Assembly (NCBI GenBank): GCA_902729315.2
Contig: LR746266.1
Location: forward strand, 3,296,759 to 3,360,758
Direction: 5' to 3'
DNA: 64,000 bases
Origin: Spirodela intermedia
Taxonomy: Eukaryota; Streptophyta; Magnoliopsida; Alismatales; Araceae
In this document: one piece after another, positions 12,795-24,351 of the stretch
Numbering within the stretch: position 1 is the stretch's first letter
Layout of the letters: every line of letters begins with the position of its first letter
Made by a program: the position numbers and the translations under genes
Notes under the pieces: model-generated
Database searches by the model: none
What the model was told of the DNA's origin: nothing
The model's input: only the letters and a program-made list of their open reading frames with translations

Positions 12795-15700
12795 AGAGAG
12801 TAAAAATCAATAAGATAGCTAGAGAGATGAAGAAATACTTGCCTGCCTGTGTAGAAGCCGGCGCTGTACCACGCATTCACAACCACGGCAAGGTCCGTTC
12901 CCACATCATCCATCGCCGCCTCCTCCTTCGCCTGCTCCCTCTCCCCTGATACACTCATCACACGGCACCACATCAGCAATGCGTCCGTCGTCCACCACAT
13001 CTAAACATGACCACACGACTGCTGCCCCACCACTTTTTCCTATTTTATTTAAAATAAATCTAAGAAATATATAAAATTTTCGAATATGGAACTAACTATT
13101 CATAATAAAACTAATTATCCGGGATATCAAGCATTTCACCTTTGCGAGAAAGAAGGGGGGAAAAAAAAAAAAAGGTGACTAAGAACGAGAAGCAGCTGCT
13201 GTGATATGCACCTGTGGGCATTGCAGGCATCTGAGATGAGGGCCCGCAGGCATTGTATGGGTAGAAAGAGCTGCAATCAGAGGGATAGAAGCCTGCGCCA
13301 CACTGATAAGGAAATAGAGGACCTGGGTAGGAGTTCTCAGGGCGCTGAGGAGCTTCCGGTGTCTGAGTGGAGGTCGGATGATTCCAATAGCCTGCCTGCT
13401 GAAGCTGCTGAATGACTCTTTGCCTCTTTTCTTCGAGTTCATAGTACTGGGTCAGCAGTTGAGTACAGTCTTCTGCCGAGGTGGATTCTGGAAACCTCGG
13501 CCCAGCCTCAGGCTGGCTCTCTTGCACGGTGGACGCTTCTTCAGCTGTTTCATTGTTGCCACAGGGAAGGCTCAATACTGCCTCGGCCTCTGTCTCTGCC
13601 TCTGCCTCTGCCTCTACCTCTGATAGGCTAGTCTTCGCGAAATTAGACTCCACATGACTTTTTGAGACACAAGATGGAGAGAAAGTCAACACAAACTGCA
13701 ATTTTTTTCAATGCAAATATCAAGTGCAGCATCATCAATCGCCAACAACTTGTAATGGAGAAATATGCATATAATCATCAATATAATTAAACATACAAGT
13801 GTTGATTAGGTTCATTGGATGAAAAAACATGTAGATCTTGCTTTAAAACTGAAGATTTGCAGCAGGGCCCATAGACCCTCTTTCCACAAGTATCTCATAT
13901 TAGGCATTGTGAGATGCACATCAGAAATTGATGGAACTTTACCCCTCACTATTACTCATAATCAGAATGAGGGCATCATATTAGTATATAAGACATGCAA
14001 AATATCTGTGTGTGTGTGTGTGTGTTTGAGCCAATGTGATTGAGCAAACGTGCACATGCACATACACGCATATGTGCCTGTCTATGAACAAAGCCCTCTA
14101 TAGGCAAGTACAAAGACGAACAACAACAAAAAACTAAAATATGCAAGAGAAGAATCCCTCTTGGAGACCATTCATCTCTAGATAACAAGACGAATGGCAG
14201 AAAATAAATATACACGCAAAGACAGTTGCATTCTTACAAACGACATGACCAATATGGAAATCTGTGGCAAGCACTTGATATTCAGAGATTAGGGAAAATA
14301 TAAAAAATAATTATGAAAAGAGTCAAGAGATGTATAGAAATTGTGTGCTAAAAGTGTATTTTTCATGTGAATATATAGACATAAAATTGATTGACTACGT
14401 TCAAGTGAAAATAGTGAAAAGAAATATGCACGCGTCGGCCAGAAGTCCTAAAACGTTGCCCACGAATGTTCAGCACAGCCAGAATCGAAAGATAGCATGA
14501 TTCCACAGATCTTAGCATCAAAATCACTCATGATTCATAAGCCAATGGCTAGCTTATTCCATAATAGCTACTATTTTTTATAACCATGAAATCTACACAA
14601 CATAGTATCCTCTATTTCGGGTAACTTTTTCTTCAATTGAATAACATAGGGGAAAAAACCTTCGATGGTGACAAAATAGTATCATAGAAAATAGTAAAAA
14701 GAGAAGAATGTAGCACAGAAAAAAATGGTGTTACTTGTCACAAGAGAAGAATGTAGCAAAAAGAGTTCGTCATCAATGAACATGCAAAGAGGTTCCACTG
14801 AGGACACCAAAAGTTCTTCATCTACTCACACGTGGATCTGCTCAGTACTTGAAGGCTCACTTTCATTATTAGCAGAAATTTCACCTCTTGTAGTAGTGGC
14901 ATCAAACTTTTCAACATGCATTGCCTATGAAGAGAAAATCAAGCACTCAGTGACAGAAGAACGATCATGCTGAAACTTAAAGAATGAACAAACCAAGTAG
15001 AACATGAAAAGAACCTAAACAAACCAATAAAATTGAGTATCAAAAAGTATGAAGATTTTCAGTGGTAAAATACATCTGATTCAAAGAAACATCCATAGAG
15101 TGATGACCCCAAAAAAAAACTTTATTCTTTGGGCACAATAATGGGAAAAGAACGACACTCAGAAAATTAAGATTCTTAATAGTTCTTTAGAAATAAAAAA
15201 GGATAGTGCTTGGGAAAACATGGCATAAGTTAACTATTCATACTCCCTAATAGACAAAACGCATAGACTCTAGAAAATAAAGATATGGAGAAAAAAAAAA
15301 GAGTGAAGAGTACCATCATCCTCATCAACAACCGCCAAATGAAGAATGGAGACAGAAACAGAGGCACCATTTCACTATCCTAATGGATATATACCATGTT
15401 TACATTCAACGTGCCTAATTTCCTAAGCTTCTTCCATTCTCCCAATACCATTCCTCTTTAGTCACCTACCTCTTCCACTTTTAAGACCCTCACTGATATA
15501 ATGGCAGTATTAATTAACGAAAAGATTCTCTGTCCATTTTCTTTGAGCATTTATAAGCCATGTCTAGACTCGATTCGGTGGGCCTATTTAGTAAATTCAT
15601 CACCAAGTCAGACTAGCTACGGACTTCCATGTTCTATCACCGACGCCGCAGAATTAACAAAGGAGGGCCAAAAACCTTTGTGGGTAAACGTGATACCAAT

Positions 15701-16070
15701 TCCAACTTCTTAAAGTCCAACCATCTTCTGAGTGCCTAGCACAAGTCTGGGGGTAAACGTGAGAACCCTACCCTTACGTGTTCCCCTGAAACCGAATAAA
15801 CTAGTACTGATGAACACGAGTGTTCCCCAGTATGAGAGCGTCAGAACAGAATAAGCTCAGAGAAAGAAAACGAGTACGATTGCCGTGTGTCGGCCCTAAA
15901 TCTCAGGGAATCAATGAAGGCAACTCGAACGCATTGAAGGCCACCAAGAGAACAAACATGAAAACGCAGGCGAATATAGAGAAGGAGCGGGAGACCTTGT
16001 ACTTGTTCAGGGCCTGGTCGAAGGCGTTGATGAGGGCCGAATCGTCCCAAAGGTCCGTCTCCTTTCCCAT
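12619..16070 (-). CDS. SMN: SMN-like protein (survival motor neuron family, Tudor-less)
   Basis: Likely the plant counterpart of SMN, which with Gemin2 loads Sm rings onto spliceosomal snRNAs. Five exons on the minus strand: 16070-15996, 14924-14830, 13657-13212, 12945-12843, 12658-12619, giving 252 residues in frame. Exon 1 holds the Gemin2-binding helix, LWDDSALINAFDQALNKYK, which aligns with the IWDDTALIKAYDKA block of animal SMN. The C terminus holds the YG-box oligomerisation motif, VVNAWYSAGFYTGRYLLEQS. The middle has an acidic Glu-Ala repeat, a helix around YYELEEKRQRVIQQLQQAGYW, and a Pro/Tyr-rich stretch; I see no Tudor domain. Intron 4 has a GC donor (12842-12841). The exon 2-3 join is uncertain: exon 2 could end at 14832 and exon 3 start at 13695, also in frame. 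Family assignment rests on the two terminal motifs. Confidence 0.8.
12841..12842 (-). other. GC splice donor of SMN-like intron 4
   Basis: The exon ends ACAGGCAG and the intron begins GCAAGT, the classic AG/GCAAGT form of GC-AG introns. Using it gives the conserved YG-box join TGR-YLLEQS. No GT at this point restores that sequence. Confidence 0.8.
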
Positions 16071-16190
16071 TACCTTCTCCTCCGCCTCTCTCTTCACCGC
16101 CCCCTCTCCTTCCCCGCAGTAAACCCCTCCTCCGCCGAGGCACCACCACTGAGGAAGCGAGCGAGAAAATGGAGCCCTTCCCCCCGCGCA

Positions 16191-16201
16191 GGGTTTTTAT
16201 A
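16191..16201 (-). promoter_or_regulatory. TATA box of the SMN-like gene
   Basis: On the minus strand this reads TATAAAAACCC, about 120 bases before the ATG at 16070. That spacing suits a short leader. Confidence 0.55.
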
Positions 16202-17799
16202 CGTTAACAAAAATCCGAAATTTGAAAGATTCCAGGGTTTTGTGATAAAATATTTTCCAAAAATATATATTAATATATTAATAAATATTTTTAATACAAA
16301 CTTTAATCAGAAACCGTCACTTTCAGAGGAAGTAACCAAGTAATGCACGAGAAAAACCTAGAAATTTACGACGCCCCTTACTTTAAATTAATTTCCACGT
16401 CATATAGGCCCGGAGATGGAGATAGAGAGGGAGAGAGATTTTGGGCTTATTCGGAAGACCGAAAATAAGACAAAGTCAATATGGGCCGGCCCATTAAAGC
16501 CCTTCGTCCAAAGTGGGTCCCATTCCACCACACATCAGACTGAGACACCCAACCTGTGGGTCCCATTCCACCACACGCGATGAAAAGAGAGTATGAGGGG
16601 AATCGTATACCATCTTGTCTAGGAAGAGGGAACAACTTAACAGAGGGATGAACTGTATCCAGTGGGGACCACTGTCACGTGGCACGATACATCCTCCTAC
16701 TCGTGCCTTTGACCTTTTAGGGCTTCAAGTCAACCCCGATCCATTATCTTTGTCCGAATGGGTATTCTAACCATCCATTCCATTGGAAAATTATAAGCTT
16801 AGATTAAAAATATATATTTTTTATTGTTATATTCTTTTATGAATATAAACCCCATCAAGGGGGGAGGATTATAGTAGATAAATATTATTTTTTTACATAA
16901 TTATATGTAAATAAAAAGTGGGAATCCCTGTTTTTATTTATTAAATAAATATGAACTATATATATGGGAGCATTTAAATAAATATAATCTAGTAATGATG
17001 TCCAAGACTATTGTGACCTTTGAAAAACTAGTAAAAACTATTATTTTGACGTGTTTTTTAATATTATCAAAGATTAATCAAAATATCTCAATTCTCTTTT
17101 TTTATTTATTGAGAACAGTATAAAACGCAGAGAATAGCAAGAGAATTTTCGATATATTAATTTAAATAAATAATTAAAATGGAATCATAAGCGGATATGA
17201 TTCTCACTTAGAATAAGCCATTGAGGAAAATAATGCGATAATTATGGGAAATTAGTCCAAAATATGGAATATGACAATCGATTTAATATTCTTAAAATAT
17301 GTGCAAGTTATTTATGAGGGAAGGAAATTATGAGCCCATAATTGAGATTGGGCTCATCTCCACCGTCCAAATGGATGCGCCAGCGATCAGGAAGCATCCG
17401 ATTCCCAACATCTAGGGACCAAAAGCCTAGCTGTTCCTGTCTGGGTTCCCACCACCAGACGTAGTGATGTCAAGAAGACTTCGTGGCACGCGTGGCCCCG
17501 TTCAAGATTTATGAAATTACCGAAAGACCCCTCCAAGGAGTCTCATCTCTCGACGGCTGGATCTCCATCATCGATCGGGTTGAACCATCATGGGAAATCT
17601 TTACCGTCCGATGGATATTGGAGGTCGGCAGGAGGAGGCGGCGGTCTTTCTTTAGATGCACGCAAGAAGACCGGCGTTAAACTGTCCCGCGGGTCACGCT
17701 GTTACCGCTCCTTCTTCCTCCTCCGGCGCAGGATGTTTCCGGGTTTGTAGCCACCTGCAGAGACCGCCGAGCGCGACGGGGTGAGGAAGAGAGAGAACC
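16202..17799. other. Divergent intergenic region, SMN-like and RCD1-like genes
   Basis: No gene seen. The middle is very AT-rich (about 16780-17330). It contains the site II palindrome at 16481-16494 and two direct copies of a 21-base sequence beginning GTGGGTCCCATT at about 16514 and 16556. The right end (about 17480-17799) is GC-richer and likely includes the RCD1-like promoter and leader. Confidence 0.6.
16481..16494. promoter_or_regulatory. Palindromic double GGGCC (site II) element
   Basis: ATGGGCCGGCCCAT is a perfect 14-base palindrome made of two head-to-head TGGGCC motifs. It lies between the divergent SMN-like (-) and RCD1-like (+) genes, nearer the former. TGGGCC elements are bound by TCP factors in plants. 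Confidence 0.5.
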
Positions 17800-17844
17800 A
17801 TGGCTGCCGGAGACGAGAAATTATCTCATGGCCCGCTGCACTAG
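17800..17844 (+). CDS. Short upstream ORF in the RCD1-like leader exon
   Basis: ATG-to-TAG frame of 14 codons (MAAGDEKLSHGPLH) in a good start context (ACCATGG). Its stop codon TAG ends exactly where a GTATAA splice donor begins (17845). The next leader exon would begin after the acceptor at about 20128, before the RCD1-like ATG at 20274. If transcribed as inferred, it is a leader uORF. No homology is claimed. Confidence 0.4.
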   Translation: MAAGDEKLSHGPLH

Positions 17845-20273
17845 GTATAAATCCATGTCCGATTTAGCCTCTGTTCTGGTTGGTTCGTCTCGCGGGGCCT
17901 CTGCGATGGTCTTATGTCTGTTGGACATCGTGCGGGGCCGTGTTTTTGGTGATCTGATGCCTGTCGGGATGCTTTCCGGTCTGATCGGGGTATTTTCATG
18001 TTTTCTATGAGAGATGGTATGTTGTTTTGGTTCGAGCGTCAACTTTGATTTCTAGGGTTTGTTCTGTCGGTTTTACGTTGGAATCTTTTGGTGTTTTCGT
18101 ATGTTTTTCATAACTTCATGATGCGATCGGTGGTATTGGGGGGTTTTGAGGTGTGATGTGGCTAAATCGCGGATATGGGGACATTTTCTTGAAGCCGCAG
18201 GGTAATTGTTTTTTATTAATTCGTTATATTTTATGTTTTTTAATTTCTTCGGCTGCTTGAAACTTCCGCTGTCTCCCTTTTTTTCGTAAGTCCTTGCTTT
18301 TTGTTGCCACGCACCTCGAACTGATTAAATATTCAGTGACGCGTAGGATGCTTAGTATTTCCTTCTTGGCCTTGTTGGGTTATTTTTTGGCTGTGGAAAA
18401 CATTCAATTTCATTGTGATCGGAAAGTTTTACCCTTTGGTTCACAGAAATTCCTGGTCTGGTGGCTTTGTTAATTTATTTGCGCAAGAGATTGAAACTTT
18501 CTCCCACTTTTGATGTTTGATTGTGTTTGATTCTTACATGCCACTCTTTTCTGCGTATTCCGCAGTGACTTTTATCTTGATCTATGATGGTATTATTCTC
18601 ATTGCTGGTTTCCAATGTTTGGTTCATATGACCCTGATTAAGGATTGGTGATTTTTGGTGATGTTTGGGTATTGATGTGTGAAAAATCATCAATCTGGTG
18701 GAATTTTTTCTTTGATATGGCACAGATTTGTGTAAAGTCGTCAAGGTATTCATAGAAGTTGGATGCCATGACTCTGCCAAAACATATGGGAAATGGGTGC
18801 TTAAAAATTCCATATTTCCGTTCCTCTCAGGAAAAAAATGATTGCTGGGAGGATTTACACCAGTAAACTTAACTTTGAGCACACCAGACATGGTTTCAAA
18901 GCATCGCCAAAAAAATGGGAATGCTTGTTGTCGGTACCTGTTTGTAAAATGGAGAATATGTGTAGTGTGTTTTAGCCTACAACAGTATCACAAATGATAT
19001 TAGTTGGAAACATTTTTTTGCGTAAATCTACATCGCTTGATCCAATTACCGCGCATCTACCTGACTTCTCAGATTTTATGAAGTTTCTTCTTTACTTATT
19101 TTTATGTCAAGTACCGTTTTCTTAGGTTGTGTGCTTTTTTTTGTAGGATAACATAAAAGCTTTATAATATGAAGCACCTTTCTGTTTGAACACTAAGTTC
19201 ATTAAAAAACAATTCCTGGTTTTTGTCACGACTTCTTGCACCACATGTTGCTATTCTTATTAGTAGCCAGACATTTTTTCTAATCTGGGCTACAGATTGC
19301 ACTATTGAAATGCCTGTAGGGCTGGAGAAGACTTATACATCATCATAGTCTGTTAATGGAATAAAAAAATAATGATATTCATTATTGTAAAAGTAATTGA
19401 ATTTAGTTATTTTTTAATTATTTATTTATAATCATTCAAAAAATTTCATAATTATTACCCATTCCAGTGCGATGATGACCGATTTTATGTTTGTTGGGGC
19501 ATGGATGATTCAGTAATTATGGTGGACTGTAAGTGGGATGGTTTTTTATTACTATTTGATCATATTCTAGAGACTGCATCTTTTGGAAAAGTCTTCAAAT
19601 GACCTTCCAAAAGGAAGATGAGTAGTTTAGAAGAACTGGCAGTTGTTTGGGAGTTTTACGACCAACGACAGAAATTGTTTTTTATCCCTTAACCGTAAAT
19701 CCTTAGCTGAAGCTTTCTATAGAGCCTGAGTGCTCTTATGAATGTCCAATACGAGAATGACTTGTTTCATATTCACATCCTGTCAGTACTTTCCTATTTT
19801 AGTAAGTATTTTATAGATGAAACTGAGTAACTTGATTTTAATTCGTATTCTGGACGAGCTAAAGAGGGAATTCATTGATATCATTCCTCTATAAGTTTTA
19901 TTTCTAGTTCATGTATGATTTTGACGATCTTGGCCTATTATAATAAATTTATATCTTCAATCAGGAAGAAATTGCTGCTGGATCTTGTCTATTTATGCTT
20001 TTTCTAAAGGAACTATTTAGTCCTTTATTGTGGCTGTTTTTTCCCTCATTATGTGCTAATATGCATACATGAATGTATTTTAGATTCGTGCTTTTCAGCT
20101 ACATACAATATATGTTGCTTCCTTCTCAGGTTCAGCTTGCTCCAAATCCTCAACATGGGATTATCTGGTGAGACCTCTGGAATCTTCAGAAATCTGTAAA
20201 GAAGAAGATTCTTCAGAGGCAAATCTATTGAAGACGAGTAGCATCTGGGTGGGGAGTTTTATCGTCAATAGAA

Positions 20274-22813
20274 ATGGAACCGATGAACGTGAAGGGATTG
20301 GATAATTATGCAAAAGCTGTGGTTGGCCTTAAGAGAAAGCGATCACACCAAGATATTGCATGCCCATCTTGTTCTGATTCCTCACACGTGGTACAGCTTC
20401 CTGCCTGTTGCCAGCTTTCTAATGATTGTGGCAATAAGACAAGATCAGATGGCTACGTGAAACATACTCCATCCATATTGAGATATTTTTCGAATTTCAT
20501 GAAAAGTGGCTTTCCAAAACGCTTGCTGTATTATAAGGGTGGTGAATGGAGAGATTACCCTGTTGACATAGTTGATCTTGTCAAGCAAGATTTCCAAGCA
20601 AAAAAAGCAATTACTGAGCTGAAATTTGAGGGTCATCAATTGCTTTTTGACTTTGTACATATGGTTCAAATAAATTCTGAAACGGGCGTACACCAAAGAA
20701 TTGCTTGGATTGATGAAAACGGTAACTACTTCTTTCCCGAGTCACTTTTGGATGTCTGTGAAGCACACGAATATGGGAATTCTGCCAGAGGTGAACATGA
20801 GATTCAAACCAGTGCAAACCCAATTAGTACACGAGAAATTAAGGTGGAAATGGAGGAACCAGCAAGTCCAGCTCAAAGTTCAACCTCTGAAGACAATGAT
20901 GATGAAATTTCTAATGTTAAACGTTTCAGAATTGACGACCCTTTGAACATGGCTGCTGACATCAGAGAGGCTGTCGGGGAAAATGAGCTTTATGCTCCCG
21001 CATCTCATCAAGATCCTGCCCTTGATTCCTTGCATGCATGCTTGACTAGCTTGGTTCCCGGGGGAAAGGTTTATACTGTTGTGCAGGATATGTTGCTTCT
21101 CGGTCTGCGCCAGTTTCTTAATCCAAACGATATTGTTGGAATTTTCCATATTCCACCAACTAGTGATTTTGGGCAAACTCGGTTGAAGCGTTTTCAGAAA
21201 CAAGTTGACATTACACAGAATCACCGTGGAAATGCGAATGTCCGTTATGGCTGGCTTGCTGCTTCAGGTGCAGCTGTAAAGAACATCATGTTGGAGGGGC
21301 CTGGGAGAGTAGAACTGCCTTTGTATAGTACAATGCATGGCGTCGGTGTTTACCTCACACCAGCAAACCGCTCTAATATTAGGTGTGTTTTTTTTTATAT
21401 TCATTTTGATTGTTACTGATCCTTGTGCTACTGCTGTATTTATTATCTCCACTATTTTCTTTCTGTTTTACTTCCAGACAGGAGATTTTTAATTAATATT
21501 AACCTTTACAGTGCAAGCTTTTCTGATGTCGACGAGAGTGGCATTGTATATATGGTGTTGTGCCGTGTTATACTGGGAAAGCTGGAGTGTGTTCCTCCGC
21601 ATTCTAAACAGTTTCAGCCAAGTAGTGAATCTTTTGATAACGGTATTGACAATCTCCAAAATCCCAATTACTATGTAATATGGAACATGCATGCGGATAA
21701 GCACATATTTCCCGAATATGTTGTTAGTTTCCGAGTGCCTGCCAAAATAAAAGGTGATCCCTGTTATTTCTATTTATTGCTTTCTTCAGCTCATTTGTAA
21801 CCGTTCTAGCATCTCCACGGAGGCGACGTAGTTATTTCTGAATATTGTTTCTGCAGAACGTTTGTATAGTATGGGTAACCCATCTAATGCTCCTATAATC
21901 GCAAATACTTGCTTTTCTAGTAAGTCACAGAAGGAAAATTTCTCTACTGCTGATTCGGTACGTTATTTCACAATCTCCTTTCTTGTGTTGCATAGAAATA
22001 ATGTCTCTGATTAAAATAATTTATATCCTTGCTGTTTTATTAAATGCCTCTTCAGGATGTTGATATGTTAATGTCGTAGCCATTCGCTGTTTTTTTTTTT
22101 TCCGATACCTGGGTTTAGAATCAAAAGCACCCTTATTATTGCTATTATTTACTAGATTTATCCATAGTCAGAGCCATCTTTTGCTATATCTCATTGAAAA
22201 CATGGATTCTCTCACATTGCCAGGTGGATAATGCTGACCCTCTCTCTTGCCAAACCCTGAAGCCTAATGAGAAGGCGAGGTTATTTAATGAAGCTTCAAG
22301 GATTCCGACCTCGCCCTGGATGCCATTCTCAATGCTCTTCGCTGCAATCTCGACCAAGATAACCTCCCAAGACATGGACCTTGTCAACGTCCATTACGAT
22401 GAATTCAAGGTTTCGTTTACTTTCCCTGCTGCATCATCCCCTTTTCGTTCTTCCAGTCTGGTGTGTTTGATTCGTTGGCCTTCATCTCTGCAGAGGAAGA
22501 AAATAAGCAGGATAGATCTGATCAAGAAGCTGAGGCAGATCATTGGAGACAAGCTCTTGCTATCCACCATCATGCGTCTGCAGCACAAGGTCCGTTCTGT
22601 CCCATGATATCTGGTTTCTGGGGGGGCATTCTTCCATCATCTCCATGTTTTAAAGTGGCAAAGCTTCTTTGTGGCAAGATGATCTCCTCTAATTATATGA
22701 TTGAGTGCGAATTTTCCTCTGGTTGTTGTGATGATCGTAGGCTTCCAAAAGTGGGAGTGGAGGGGAGAGCTGTTCTTGCGTCCTCCATAAATCTCCACTG
22801 TTTTGCTCTCTTT

Positions 22814-22864
<51 letters not shown>

Positions 22865-23334
22865 TCTCTATATTTATACATAAGTTAATGAAATCGTTTA
22901 TGCCATTATTATGATGCCAGATATAACTTGATAAACGTCAAGGATTATCCTAGGAAAATCATCAGCGCCGGAGGGGGGTGGGGGTGAGCTGTTCTTGGGT
23001 TGGTTTTTGCCGTTATTATATATGATTCCGAGGAATTTCCATCTTCTCTATCATCTCCCATGGGATTTGATCCCACTTTCTATGGAAATCATGCCATTAT
23101 TGTTGGGGTAGGGATTATTATATGAAAGTCATCAGTGGGGGTTTTATTTTTTGACATTTAATTATGGAGAAATTCCTTCTTCTCATCACTTGGTCCACCT
23201 GCCTGCTGCCGCTGCAGCTGCCTCCGATGGCCCGGCGTGAGCCACCGAGGTCCCTGGTGCGGAGACCGTCGACGCAGATCGCCAACTCGGCGTGTTCATC
23301 GCCATCAAAGAAGGCTGACGAACAGGCCTTCTAG
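20274..23334 (+). CDS. RCD1: RCD1/SRO family protein (WWE, PARP-like, RST domains)
   Basis: Nuclear regulator of stress and hormone responses; RCD1 and SRO1 bind transcription factors through their RST domain. Exons: 20274-21382, 21512-21753, 21857-21957, 22224-22409, 22494-22589 and probably 23218-23334, giving 616 residues (Arabidopsis RCD1 has 589). The N terminus has a KRKR basic patch. The WWE domain spans about residues 65-150 ([41 protein letters not shown]). The PARP-like domain spans about 262-450 ([55 protein letters not shown]). The RST domain spans about 514-577 ([28 protein letters not shown]). A leader intron of about 2.3 kb precedes the ATG. The last exon is the weakest part of the model: it keeps frame and phase, but its basic tail is poorly conserved in the family. 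Confidence 0.94.
22817..22861 (+). repeat. (CT)n microsatellite in the RCD1-like last intron
   Basis: Long CT run preceded by ATAAATCTCCACT and TTTTGCTCTCTTT, the same flanks as the CT runs at about 23604 and 23930. It is the first of three related copies. Confidence 0.9.
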
Positions 23335-23564
23335 CTTCGCTCGTCCTCCAGCAGGAACATATATTATCTGTCTTTCTAGTATTATTAGTGAATATAATTG
23401 TGGTGATGTTGCGGAGATGTGTATGATGTTTCAGGTGAGGAGGGAGGTGGGATGTTTCTCTACCTGTTGCTAGGTAGATCGGTGAGACTTGCTGCTGTTG
23501 GAACTGTGCTCAGTGTAATGTGCCGACCCCCTTGATGAGTGTTCTTGTCTGTCCTGTCACTGTG

Positions 23565-23602
23565 AATAAGTCCATAAATCTCCACTCTCTTGCTCTCTTT
23601 TT

Positions 23603-23647
<45 letters not shown>

Positions 23648-24081
23648 TAAGTGGTGATTATTTTGCTATTTTAAATACCTCGAGCTGACTTGTTTTAGCC
23701 TCAGTGGAGGGGCCCCGGAAGAGAGTGGCTCCCAATTCCGGCATTTTCAGCAACTAGGAACATCGGTGACGGTACTGTGGGTACGCAGGTCTACAGAGAG
23801 AGAGAGAGAGAGAGTGCGCGCGCGAGAGAGAGAAAGAGGAACAGATTCTACATCCAAAGACAATAGAACCCTTGAAGAAAGGCAAAATAAGTCCTTGATA
23901 AATCTCCACTCTTTTGCTCTCTTTTTGCTCTCTCTCTTTGATTTGAGTGATGATTATTTTGCTATTTTTAATACCTCGAGCTGACTTGTTTTGGCCTCAG
24001 TGGAGAGGCCCCGGGGGAGAGTGGTGGCTCTCAATTCCGGCATTTGCAGCTTCTACAGAGTCCGCTGTCATTTGCAGTACC

Positions 24082-24129
<48 letters not shown>

Positions 24130-24176
24130 CAGATTCTACATCCAAAGACAACAAAAACCTTCAAGGAAGGCAAATG
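23565..24176. repeat. Tandem duplication (about 300 bp x 2) between RCD1-like and NDUFA12
   Basis: Copy 1 is about 23565-23886 and copy 2 about 23887-24176. Both run from ATAAGTCC, through a CT-rich block and TACCTCGAGCTGACTTGTTT, to a GA microsatellite and GGAACAGATTCTACATCCAA. The CT and GA runs differ in length between copies. This sits in the convergent 3' flanks of the two genes; no coding is seen in it. Confidence 0.9.
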
Positions 24177-24351
24177 AGAGACAATTGAAAGGCCAAAAAT
24201 CTCCAGCAACATGTATTATTGCAACACCCATAAAGAAAGAGAGAAAGAGAGAAAGAGAGACCATCGCCCTGAAGCTGCTGGCACAAAGTCCTTGCAACAA
24301 GCACCAACAATACCATGAGTCGAGGTGGCAGTGGTGGCTTCGACGGGTGGT

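Noticed and set aside
15303-15370. Possible extra SMN-like exon containing VVDEDDG
   Set aside because: No good acceptor gives an open frame. Exon 1 joins exon 2 directly in phase as NKYK-AMH.
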